A DNA stretch of 64,000 nt, from assembly GCF_002847525.1 (NCBI RefSeq), contig NZ_PKKM01000007.1, forward strand, positions 87,211-151,210, in the 5' to 3' direction. The stretch is from Schaalia odontolytica. GTDB lineage: Bacteria; Actinomycetota; Actinomycetes; Actinomycetales; Actinomycetaceae. Both the position numbers and the translations under genes were made by a program. Below, in pieces: positions 8,285 to 15,777 of the stretch. The notes under the pieces are model-generated. The model saw only the letters and a program-made list of their open reading frames with translations, ran no database searches and had not been told where the DNA came from. Every line of letters starts with the position of its first letter. Position 1 is the stretch's first letter.

Positions 8285-9265
8285 ATGACGACTGATACGG
8301 CAGCGTTGCTTCAGGAGGCCACGGCTTCGTCCTCTCGACGAGGCCGTGGCCTCCTGCGCACCGCCGGCGCGGTCGTCGGTGGGCTGGGGCTTGCCGGGCT
8401 GGCAGCGGGCGGCGCCGCGCTGGCCTGGGGTTCGATCGAGCGCACCATGCCAATCCTGCGACGCTACGAGGTCCCGGTCCGCGCACGCGTCCCCGAGGTT
8501 CGAATCCTGCAGATTGCGGATCTGCACCTATTCGCGGGCCAGGAGTTTCTGCTGCGTTTCCTGTCCGACGTGGCCGCCTCGGAGCGCTTCGACATGGTCG
8601 TGGCGACCGGCGATAACTTCGGGTCCGTGGATGCTCTGGACATGGTGATGGATGCGTATCGTCCATTCTTGTCCTACCCGGGTGCCTTCGTGCTCGGTTC
8701 CAATGACTACTATTCGCCGATTCCGAAGCGGTGGAGCCGCTACTTGTCCCGTTCGAAGCCGCACCCGGCGCGCGTCGTTCCCGATCTTCCTTACCTGCCG
8801 ATGGTGCGTCAGATGCGCCAGGCCGGCTGGGTGGACCTGTCGAACGCGTCCGGGACACTTCATCTGCCGACGGGCACGGTCTCGCTCCTGGGCACGGACG
8901 ATGCGCATATTCACCGTGATCGCCTGGGGGCCCCGGCCTCGTCGTGGGCGGCACCCGATGTCTTGCGCCTGGGGGTGACCCACGCGCCGTACACCCGTGT
9001 CGTCTCCGCGCTTACGTCGAGGGGTGCTGACCTGATCCTCGCGGGTCATACGCACGGTGGCCAGATCGGCATTCCGGGGGTCGGCGCGATCATCACGAAT
9101 TGCGACATCTCGCGCCCCTACGCGAAGGGTCTGAAGCGCTGGCAGGCACCGGACGGATCGACTGCCTGGCTGCACGTGTCCGCGGGCCTGGGCACGTCCC
9201 CCTACGCGAAGGTCCGCATCGCCACTCGCCCCGAGGCGTCACTCATCCATGTGTACCCGGCCTAA
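8285..9265 (+). CDS. Membrane-anchored metallophosphoesterase
   Basis: A 326-residue calcineurin-like phosphoesterase with a single N-terminal membrane anchor (about residues 25-45). The metal-ligand motifs appear in order: D-L-H (about 79), G-D-N (about 110), G-S-N-D (in place of the common GNHD), H-A-P, and G-H-T-H-G-G-Q. The catalytic domain is predicted outside the membrane. The start is one base after the penicillin-binding-protein stop, so co-transcription and coupling are likely. The family hydrolyses phosphoesters, and YkuE-type relatives are envelope linked. Substrate not predictable. Confidence 0.9.
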   Translation: MTTDTAALLQEATASSSRRGRGLLRTAGAVVGGLGLAGLAAGGAALAWGSIERTMPILRRYEVPVRARVPEVRILQIADLHLFAGQEFLLRFLSDVAASERFDMVVATGDNFGSVDALDMVMDAYRPFLSYPGAFVLGSNDYYSPIPKRWSRYLSRSKPHPARVVPDLPYLPMVRQMRQAGWVDLSNASGTLHLPTGTVSLLGTDDAHIHRDRLGAPASSWAAPDVLRLGVTHAPYTRVVSALTSRGADLILAGHTHGGQIGIPGVGAIITNCDISRPYAKGLKRWQAPDGSTAWLHVSAGLGTSPYAKVRIATRPEASLIHVYPA

Positions 9266-9404
9266 CCAGGCCTGTCATGCCCCGCCGTTTCTTCACGACG
9301 CAGCTGTCACCCGGACAGTTCGATGCGGCGTGGGACACACTTACGATGCTTGCTTGATCTCCGTTTGGGAATATCGTCGAGGTAAGGCTATACTCGAACG
9401 GCAC

Positions 9405-9478
<74 letters not shown>

Positions 9479-9483
9479 CCGGT

Positions 9484-9516
9484 AATCGCCGGGACCGTTT
9501 GGTCCCGGCGATTTTT
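9484..9516 (+). terminator. Rho-independent terminator after tRNA-Pro
   Basis: A perfect 13-bp stem (9484-9496 with 9501-9513), loop GTTT, and a run of T immediately after. Confidence 0.92.
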
Positions 9517-9615
9517 GTATTCACGCACATAGGAACACTGACCACCGGGTCGAACACCCCAGGCTACCGATTACACTGGAGATACTTCCATCATCACAAC
9601 TACGAGGAGCAACCC

Positions 9616-10101
9616 TTGAAGCGTCGCCTTGCAGCAGCTCTGCTCATCGCCACCCTCCCGCTCGGCCTGGCCGCATGTGCCAACACGAAGTCCGAGAGCG
9701 CACCCGCCACCTCGAGCACGCAGAAGCCCACCCCCTCTGCGAGTGCTTCCTCCAGCGCTACACCCACGCAGAAAGCGGACACTCAGTCAAAGAAGGAAGC
9801 CTGCAGGATTATTGTGTCCGGCCTCAAGCCCATCCAGGACCTCAACCTGGTGGATCCGGATCAGCGCGAGGAAGGTTTCGCTCAACTATTCAAGGCATTG
9901 AGCTCCGACGAGATCACGAACAGCGAGGTGAAGGAAGCCGCAGACAAAGCCCTTGCGGACGCACAGGCATTCCACGATTTCATTGTCGCCAACAGTGACA
10001 GCGAGATCACCGAAGAGATCGAGGCAGAGGCCCAGCAGCTCCAGTCCACCTCCACCGCCTCCTACCGTGCGCTGCGAACGATGTGCACTGCGAACGAGTA
10101 A
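9616..10101 (+). CDS. Lipoprotein, paralogous family member 1
   Basis: A 161-residue secreted lipoprotein starting at TTG, supported by GAGGAG 6 nt upstream; upstream codons run through the tRNA terminator. The signal peptide starts M-K-R-R-L and ends in lipobox L-A-A-C. A Ser/Thr/Pro linker (about residues 22-55) precedes a helical domain. That domain contains E-A-C near its start, D-E-I-T-N-S-E-V-K in the middle and M-C-T at the end. The two cysteines of the mature domain are shared by all four paralogues in 9.6-11.9 kb and may form a disulfide. No known family recognised. Confidence 0.85.
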   Translation: MKRRLAAALLIATLPLGLAACANTKSESAPATSSTQKPTPSASASSSATPTQKADTQSKKEACRIIVSGLKPIQDLNLVDPDQREEGFAQLFKALSSDEITNSEVKEAADKALADAQAFHDFIVANSDSEITEEIEAEAQQLQSTSTASYRALRTMCTANE

Positions 10102-10300
10102 TCCCATCATGAGCGCGTGACTGGCACGCTATGCGGGCATGGGTGAGGGCGGCTGCGAGGGTCGCCCTCACCCATCTATCCACCTTGTGACACGCAAACG
10201 AAGCCCCGTGCCCAGGATCACGGACCACACGCTGTAGTGACGCACATCGCCGCGATACTCTCAAGAAGCTTGACATCATCAACACATCGAGGAGCACTCC

Positions 10301-10711
10301 ATGAAGCGCCGCATCGTCGCCGCACTCGTCACCGCCCTGCTACCCCTCGGCATGACCGGCTGTTCCATCGCATCGAAGACCTCCGCCTGCGAGGAGCTTT
10401 CCGGCCCCCTGAAGGAAGCCGGCGTCGCCCTCCTCAACGCACGCCTGGGCGAGGCGGAGAATCCGGGCGAATCGTTCACGAAGCTCGCCGAAGCCTACGA
10501 GACGGCTTCCGCAAAGATCGCCAACTCAGAGGTGAAGGCTTCTGTCGATCAGGTCGCGGCCGACTGGCGCACCGTCGCCGAGAAGGCTCAGGCCCTGTCA
10601 GAGGATCCGAAGAACGTGGACGAGGAGAAGATACAGGATCTCCAGGCGTCCTTCGAGCAGCTCAACACCCACCAGACCGAGCTCTTTCACACGTGCGGCT
10701 ACAAGTACTGA
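10301..10711 (+). CDS. Lipoprotein, paralogous family member 2
   Basis: A 136-residue lipoprotein with signal M-K-R-R-I-V-A-A-L and lipobox M-T-G-C, preceded by GAGGAG. The Ser/Pro linker of its paralogues is missing, so the helical domain sits directly at the membrane. It keeps the paired cysteines (S-A-C-E-E-L near the start, H-T-C-G at the end) and an N-S-E-V-K-A-S segment equivalent to the D-E-I-T-N-x-E-V-K motif. It is separated from its neighbours by about 180-200 bp on each side, so it is probably its own transcription unit. It is the most divergent of the four copies. Confidence 0.85.
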   Translation: MKRRIVAALVTALLPLGMTGCSIASKTSACEELSGPLKEAGVALLNARLGEAENPGESFTKLAEAYETASAKIANSEVKASVDQVAADWRTVAEKAQALSEDPKNVDEEKIQDLQASFEQLNTHQTELFHTCGYKY

Positions 10712-10890
10712 GTCGCATTGACAGTCCGTGCGGCAGCCTGTCGCCTAACGGGGCAATACGCCGATACAAGGCGTCCGATTACCCCCGATTTTCCCGCGTC
10801 AGTACGACCTCACTGACCGATATGTTAATTTCATGCTTTTGGGGTTAGACTGAGCGAGAACGTACACTTCAACCTTTCAAGGAGCATCCC

Positions 10891-11388
10891 ATGAAGCGTC
10901 GTATTGCAGCCGCCCTCCTCATCACTCTGCTACCCCTCGGCATGTCCGCGTGCCTGCAGGTGAAGACTGACAACCCGACGTCCTCGCAGTCGTCCTCGTC
11001 CGCGCCTTCGCAGGAGCCGACCAGCACACCTACGCAGGCATCGCCCTCCGCGTCGAGCTCTTCGAAGTCGAGCCAGACGAAGGAAGAGGCCTGCGCCATT
11101 CTCGACGACAAGGCCAACGCTATCTCCTCGAGCCTGAACGAGAAGGACAAGGCCTCGGTCATCAAGACCCTGTCCAACTTCATTGACATCATGAAGTCCG
11201 ACGAAATCACCAACCCCGAGGTCAAGGTCGCAGCAAACAGCCTGGCGAACAGCGCGCAGAAGCTCCTCGACGCGACCAAGGCGGCCGACGATCAGCCGAC
11301 GGCCGAGCAGCGCTCCCGGATTCTGTCAGCGACGTCAGAGTACCTGGAGTCGATGAACAGTCTTCAGACGGTGTGCACCGGTAAGTGA
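10891..11388 (+). CDS. Lipoprotein, paralogous family member 3
   Basis: A 165-residue lipoprotein. AAGGAG precedes the ATG, the signal peptide is nearly identical to member 1, and the lipobox is M-S-A-C. A long Ser/Pro/Thr linker is followed by the family's helical domain with E-A-C-A-I-L, D-E-I-T-N-P-E-V-K and the terminal T-V-C-T. The linker length suggests the domain reaches through the cell wall. It converges on member 4, with a shared bidirectional terminator between them. Function unknown. Confidence 0.87.
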   Translation: MKRRIAAALLITLLPLGMSACLQVKTDNPTSSQSSSSAPSQEPTSTPTQASPSASSSSKSSQTKEEACAILDDKANAISSSLNEKDKASVIKTLSNFIDIMKSDEITNPEVKVAANSLANSAQKLLDATKAADDQPTAEQRSRILSATSEYLESMNSLQTVCTGK

Positions 11389-11424
11389 CGCTCTGGCGAG
11401 CACACGACACCCGTCAAGATAGAA

Positions 11425-11454
11425 GTGAGGGTGGCCCCGCGGGGCCACCCTCAC
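11425..11454. terminator. Bidirectional terminator between convergent lipoprotein genes
   Basis: A perfect 14-bp stem (11425-11438 with 11441-11454) with a 2-nt centre, followed on the plus strand by CTTT. It lies between the stops of two convergent genes. Confidence 0.75.
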
Positions 11455-11498
11455 CTTTCAATGCCCACACGCGGGCATACACAATCTGATGGTGTGCG

Positions 11499-11882
11499 TC
11501 AGCGCGCGTTGCACACCGTTTCGAGCGACGACATCGACGTCGTGAAGGTCGTGTACAGATTCATAGCCTCGGTCATTTGCTCTGCCGAAGGCTCACCTCC
11601 CACCGTCTTGGCGAAATCGGCGAGAGCCTGAGCATTATCGCCCGCAGCCACCGCAGCAGCCTTCACTTCCGTGTTGGTAATGTCGTCAGACTTCAGGACA
11701 GTCGCAACGTTGGTCATGCCCTGAATCATGTCTTCCGTGTTGCTCGGATCCAGGCCATCAACTGCCTTGATGGCCTTGTCATTGATGATCTGGCAGGCAG
11801 CCTGCTTGGACTGTCCACCACAGGCAGCCAGGCTTAGGGGCAGCAGCGCGACGAGGGCGGCGGTCAGAAGACGCTTTTTCAT
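11499..11882 (-). CDS. Lipoprotein, paralogous family member 4 (inverted copy)
   Basis: A 127-residue lipoprotein with signal M-K-K-R-L-L and lipobox L-A-A-C. The start at 11882 is backed by GAAGGAG 8 nt upstream; a longer frame lacks any signal. The domain contains A-A-C-Q-I-I, D-D-I-T-N-T-E-V-K-A-A-A and the terminal T-V-C-N, matching members 1-3. It has almost no linker and is the only member on the opposite strand. Function unknown. Confidence 0.87.
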   Translation of the reverse strand: MKKRLLTAALVALLPLSLAACGGQSKQAACQIINDKAIKAVDGLDPSNTEDMIQGMTNVATVLKSDDITNTEVKAAAVAAGDNAQALADFAKTVGGEPSAEQMTEAMNLYTTFTTSMSSLETVCNAR

Positions 11883-12065
11883 GAGGGTTACTCCTTCGAG
11901 TATTTGTGATGGGTACCCGCAAAGCATATCGGATTTTTTCGTCATTGATTACCTCGCGGTTAACGAACATGCGTGCATTTTTTACACAATCCACTGCACG
12001 AATGACGAACGAGCCTGATAGCCGCTCCATTCGATACGAGGAGAGGACGGCTCCTACGCACGCAC

Positions 12066-12101
12066 GAGGAGGGGGCGACCCCAACGGGCCGCCCCCTCCT
12101 C
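12066..12101. terminator. GC-rich hairpin downstream of the BASS transporter
   Basis: Twelve-bp perfect arms (12066-12077 with 12090-12101) and a 12-nt loop, 65 nt beyond the minus-strand stop at 12166. There is no T-run, so termination strength is uncertain. Confidence 0.5.
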
Positions 12102-12165
12102 ACTATCTACTCAGTCGAGGGCCGGAACTGGGGATCAGCGCTCACCCCGCCCCGGCCTCTCCTAT

Positions 12166-13149
12166 TCAGGCCTGGCCGCCGTTCTTCCAGCGACGGAAGA
12201 AGGCTGCCAGCAGCGCGCCGGACAGGTTGTGCCACACGGAGAAAACGGCAGCCGGGAGCGCGGTCTCCGGGGTGGAGGCGAAGTGGGTTTTCGCCAGCGT
12301 CGCAGCCAGCGCCGAGTTCTGCATGCCGACCTCGATTGCGGTCGTGCGCGAGGCCTTGTCCGAGCCGCCGCCGACACGTCCGGCCAGGTAGCCGAAGAGG
12401 TAGCCGAGCAGGTTGTGGCAGATGACGACGGCGATGATGAGGGCGCCGGAGGTCAGGATCTTGTCGACCGAGCCCGACACGACGACCAGCAGCACGTAGC
12501 AGATACCCAGCACCGAGATCCAGGGCAGAATCGGCAGGACCTTTTCCACGTACTTGCCCGCAATGAAGCGAACGGCAAAACCGCCGAGCACGGGGGCGAG
12601 GACCATCAGCAGGATATTCTGCGCCATCGCCGCACCGTTCACCGGCATGCGCGACCCCACCAGCCAGGCGGTGAGCAGCGGCGTCATGAGGGGCGCGAGC
12701 AGCGTCGAGATCGAGGTCATCGTAACCGACAGAGCGACGTCTGCCTTCGCCAGATAGGAGATCACGTTGGAGGCGGTACCACCGGGCGCACAGCCGACGA
12801 GGATGACGCCGACCGCAACCTCGTTGGGCAGACGGAACACGTAGCACAGGGCCCAGCCGACGAGGGGCATGATGAGGTACTGCGCGACAACGCCCACGAG
12901 AACGGGTAGCGGGCGCTTCACGATGAGCCCGAAGTCGGGAATCGTCAGGGTCAGGCCCATGCCGAACATGATGACGCCAAGTGCCCAGCTGACGCCGGGA
13001 GCCAGCGGCTTAAAGGTATCGGGCGTGATCATGGCGATCGCGAAGGCCGCCAGGATCAGCAGGGGAAAGACCGTGACGGCGATGCGCGCGCTGCGGTCTT
13101 CCGAGGAAAGAGAGGGAGATTGAGTTGTAACTGCGTCTGATGTGGACAT
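12166..13149 (-). CDS. Bile acid:sodium symporter (BASS) family transporter
   Basis: A 327-residue protein with about ten membrane helices. It carries BASS-family landmarks: G-M-G-L-T-L in the second helix region, G-C-A-P-G-G-T-A-S-N in the core, and E-V-G-M-Q-N-S-A-L-A in the second repeat. The family moves organic anions such as pantoate, bile acids or keto-acids with sodium. ATG at 13149 is preferred to a GTG five codons upstream because that codon lies inside a striking palindrome (13155-13180). The palindrome is centred about 20 bp before the start and is probably an operator. The neighbouring divergent gene is YwiC-like. Substrate not predictable. Confidence 0.92.
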   Translation of the reverse strand: MSTSDAVTTQSPSLSSEDRSARIAVTVFPLLILAAFAIAMITPDTFKPLAPGVSWALGVIMFGMGLTLTIPDFGLIVKRPLPVLVGVVAQYLIMPLVGWALCYVFRLPNEVAVGVILVGCAPGGTASNVISYLAKADVALSVTMTSISTLLAPLMTPLLTAWLVGSRMPVNGAAMAQNILLMVLAPVLGGFAVRFIAGKYVEKVLPILPWISVLGICYVLLVVVSGSVDKILTSGALIIAVVICHNLLGYLFGYLAGRVGGGSDKASRTTAIEVGMQNSALAATLAKTHFASTPETALPAAVFSVWHNLSGALLAAFFRRWKNGGQA

Positions 13150-13154
13150 GCCAC

Positions 13155-13180
13155 CATATTTCACCGATTGTTGAAATATG
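13155..13180. promoter_or_regulatory. Near-perfect palindromic operator upstream of the BASS gene
   Basis: CATATTTCA, 8 bp, then TGAAATATG: perfect 9-bp arms, AT-rich in a GC-rich setting, ending 5 bp upstream of the transporter ATG. The geometry fits a dimeric regulator of TetR, MarR or GntR type. No such regulator gene is adjacent. Confidence 0.7.
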
Positions 13181-13250
13181 CCCGCTTCAGTCTCACGTTG
13201 TGACCCTCCCAGTATTGAGCCTCACAGGCGTACTTCACTAAGCTAAGGCT

Positions 13251-14141
13251 ATGCACAGTGCAGCGCCGCAGACTCACACAACGCCCGAACGCACCGCGGA
13301 TGGCGTCACCAATCGCGCACCGGGGCGCCCGAAGCCACGCCACCACAACAATCCCCGCATGCGTAAGCTTGCCCGCGACGGCTGGATCTCTGACCAGCAC
13401 GGCGCGTGGACGATGATGGCTTTCCCGCCGCTGCTCGGGTGGGCGCTGTCCTTTACCTTCTCCTGGACGGTCGTCCTCATGCTGGTGGCGTGGGCGATGG
13501 CCTTCCAGATGTTCTCGGCGGTATGCCTATGGGTCAAAACGCCCGCCAAGCGCCGCGGCCGCATCGCCCCCGCGGTCCTGACCTACGCCGTGCTCGCGGC
13601 GCTCCCCGGCGCCACCCTCCTGGCCGTGCGCCCGCAGCTGCTGTGGTGGGCGATTGCCTTCGCGCCCCTCGCCTCGTCGGCGCTCTACCTCGTATGGAAG
13701 GGCCGCGAGCGCTCCCTGGGTGCCCGCGCGGCTTCAATCCTGGCGGGCAACATCATGGGCCCCGTGGCGTTCTCGCTGGCGACGGCGGACGGTTCACCGG
13801 CTGCGGTGACGCTCCAGGCGTGGGCGACGTGCGCCGCGTTCGGCCTGCACTACATCGGCACGGTTCCCCTGGTTCGTTCGATGATCCGCGGCCGCAAGGA
13901 TCCACGCTGGGCAGTAGGTTCCACGCTGTTGCACGCGGCGTTCACGCTGTGCGCGGCCGTGGCGTGGTGGTTCGGTGCGCTTGAGATCTGGCCCGTCCTC
14001 ATGTGGGCGTGCCTGACCGCGCGCGCGTGGGTCATGCCGACGCTGAACCGGACCCGCACGCGTCCCTTCTCCCCCAAGTTCATCGGATTCAGCGAGCTCG
14101 GCTGGTCACTTCTCCTCATCGCCTCGCTGCTGATCCCGTAA
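13251..14141 (+). CDS. YwiC-like membrane protein
   Basis: A 296-residue protein with a polar N-terminus of about 48 residues and about eight to nine membrane helices. The family hallmark D-Q-H-G-A-W-T-M-M appears at the first helix, and the C-terminal half has the conserved G-x-H-Y-I-G-T-V-P-L-V-R. YwiC-like proteins are widespread in Gram-positives; their function is undetermined, and in Bacillus the gene lies near nitrate-respiration genes. TAAGCT sits 6 nt before the ATG, the same arrangement as at the penicillin-binding-protein gene, so a leaderless message is likely. Confidence 0.88.
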   Translation: MHSAAPQTHTTPERTADGVTNRAPGRPKPRHHNNPRMRKLARDGWISDQHGAWTMMAFPPLLGWALSFTFSWTVVLMLVAWAMAFQMFSAVCLWVKTPAKRRGRIAPAVLTYAVLAALPGATLLAVRPQLLWWAIAFAPLASSALYLVWKGRERSLGARAASILAGNIMGPVAFSLATADGSPAAVTLQAWATCAAFGLHYIGTVPLVRSMIRGRKDPRWAVGSTLLHAAFTLCAAVAWWFGALEIWPVLMWACLTARAWVMPTLNRTRTRPFSPKFIGFSELGWSLLLIASLLIP

Positions 14142-14208
14142 ATCGCGGCACCCCGATGGGGTCACGGGCGCGTCCGTTTCGTCGGGCGCGCCCATTGGCA
14201 TGCTAACC

Positions 14209-15273
14209 CTACGCGCCAATGCCCGCGGTGCGCACAAACTCGGCGGCCACGGACAGGAAACGGTCGTTCTGCTCGCGCGAGCCGACCGAGACGCGTACGC
14301 CCACACGGAAGGGACGCACGATGAGGCCGACGCGCGCGCATGCCTCGACGAGGCCGTAGACGTCGCCGCGGATCAGGTAGAAGTTCGACTGGCTGTCGGG
14401 GATGTCGTAGCCGAGGTCTCGCAGCGCCGGGATGATGCGCTCGCGTTCGGCGATGATCTCGGCGACCGCGCGCTGCACGCCCTCGGCATCCTTGAGGGAG
14501 GCGAGGGCCGCGGCGAGGGCGAGAGAACTAACGCCGAAGGGCACGAGGAGGGCCTGGATCGCGCCGATCACCTCAGGATCGCCGATGGCGTAGCCGACGC
14601 GCACGCCCGCCAGCGCGTGAGCCTTGGAGAAGGTGCGCATGACGATGACGTTGGGGTGGTCCTCGATGAGGGGGACCGCGGTGCGTACGCCGGGCTTGGT
14701 CGCGAAGTCGATGTAGGCCTCGTCGACGATGATCATGACGTCGTCGGGGACGTCGGCGACGAAGCCGGCGATCTCCTCGTAGGTGAGGGCGGGGCCGGTC
14801 GGGTTGTTGGGCGAGCAGACGATGACGGCGACGGTGTCGGGCGTGATCGCTGCGCGCATCGCGTCAAGGTCGTGGGTGGCGTCCGGAAGGAGCTCGACGG
14901 GCACGGGGTCGCCTCCCACGGAAGGGATGGCGATCGGGTAGGACTCGAAGGAACGCCAGGGGTAGACGACCTGGCTGCCGGGCTGGCAGACGGCGGACAG
15001 TGCGGCGACGAGGATCGCCGAGGAACCGGTGCCCACGCACACCTGGTCCGCGCCGACGCCGAAGCGCCCCGCGAGGGCCTCGCGCAGGGGTGCGGCCGTC
15101 AGGTCGGGGTAGCGGTTGATCGTCTCGAGTTCGCGGGCGATCGCCTCGAGTACCGCGGGGCTGGGCGGGCTTGGCATTTCGTTCGAGGAGATCTTAACGG
15201 CGTCGGGGGCCGTCTTGCTCGGCACGTAGCGCGGCAGTGCGGCGACGGCGGGGCGAATGCGCAGGTTGGTCAT
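14209..15273 (-). CDS. hisC: Histidinol-phosphate/aromatic aminotransferase
   Basis: A 354-residue fold-type I PLP-dependent aminotransferase of the HisC family. It has the N-terminal S-S-N-E segment, R-Y-P-D, the substrate-loop S-P-N-N-P-T-G, D-E-A-Y-I-D-F, and the PLP lysine in R-T-F-S-K-A-H-A-L-A-G (Lys about 217). HisC/PatB-type members transfer an amino group to imidazole-acetol phosphate or aromatic keto-acids. The gene stands alone rather than in a his operon, so an aromatic aminotransferase (PhhC/Pat-like) role, linking with pheA at 43.6 kb, is equally possible. ATG 15273 gives the usual family N-terminus. Confidence 0.9.
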   Translation of the reverse strand: MTNLRIRPAVAALPRYVPSKTAPDAVKISSNEMPSPPSPAVLEAIARELETINRYPDLTAAPLREALAGRFGVGADQVCVGTGSSAILVAALSAVCQPGSQVVYPWRSFESYPIAIPSVGGDPVPVELLPDATHDLDAMRAAITPDTVAVIVCSPNNPTGPALTYEEIAGFVADVPDDVMIIVDEAYIDFATKPGVRTAVPLIEDHPNVIVMRTFSKAHALAGVRVGYAIGDPEVIGAIQALLVPFGVSSLALAAALASLKDAEGVQRAVAEIIAERERIIPALRDLGYDIPDSQSNFYLIRGDVYGLVEACARVGLIVRPFRVGVRVSVGSREQNDRFLSVAAEFVRTAGIGA

Positions 15274-15338
15274 GCGTGTAGTCCTATCCCATGGGACTGG
15301 ACCGTGCAAGCATCGTCCCACTGAGCAAGAATGAAGAA

Positions 15339-15725
15339 ATGGATTTCATTGCACGTTTGTTGGCCACGATGGCCGGCCTGTGGGTGACGACCCACGTGGT
15401 CTCGTCGATTTCGATCGACTCTTCGTCGGCGTCGGAAACCGTGATTGTTCTGGCCGTCGTCGCCCTGGTGTTCACTGCGGTGAACTCGATCATCAAGCCT
15501 GTGGTGACGACGCTGGCATTCCCCCTGTACCTCCTGACCTTCGGCCTGTTTGCCCTGGTGACGAACTCTCTGCTATTCGCGCTGACGGGGTGGCTGTCCA
15601 CGTCGCTCGGATTCCCCATGACGACGGGCGGCTTCTGGTCGTGCCTGGTGGGTGCGATCATCACCTCCATCGTGTCCGCGCTTGTCTCGGGTATTCTGCG
15701 CGACAAGAAGGACAAGAAAGACTGA
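15339..15725 (+). CDS. Phage-holin-4-superfamily (YvlD-like) membrane protein
   Basis: A 128-residue protein with four membrane helices and a lysine-rich tail (K-K-D-K-K-D). N-S-I-I-K-P-V-V and L-F-A-L-V-T-N-S-L-L-F are typical of the family once named holin 4_2, found in many non-phage genomes. The family name comes from topology; the role in chromosomally encoded members is unknown. ATG 15339 gives the usual short N-terminus. A terminator hairpin follows. No phage genes are nearby. Confidence 0.85.
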   Translation: MDFIARLLATMAGLWVTTHVVSSISIDSSSASETVIVLAVVALVFTAVNSIIKPVVTTLAFPLYLLTFGLFALVTNSLLFALTGWLSTSLGFPMTTGGFWSCLVGAIITSIVSALVSGILRDKKDKKD

Positions 15726-15742
15726 GTATCCCCGCTCTCTCT

Positions 15743-15777
15743 CGAGGCGTATCACCCCTGGGTGATGCGCCTCGTTT
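15743..15777. terminator. Bidirectional terminator overlapping the hydrolase 3' end
   Basis: Fifteen-bp arms (15743-15757 with 15760-15774, one G.U-type mismatch), 2-nt centre, TTT on the plus strand. It serves the holin-like gene and overlaps the last codons and stop of the convergent minus-strand hydrolase at 15752. Confidence 0.75.

Noticed and set aside
9277..9357. A 26-codon frame after the metallophosphoesterase gene
   Set aside because: No ribosome site, no recognisable motif; too short to support.
15339..15725. Prophage remnant
   Set aside because: The holin-superfamily name refers to topology only; no other phage genes are present.
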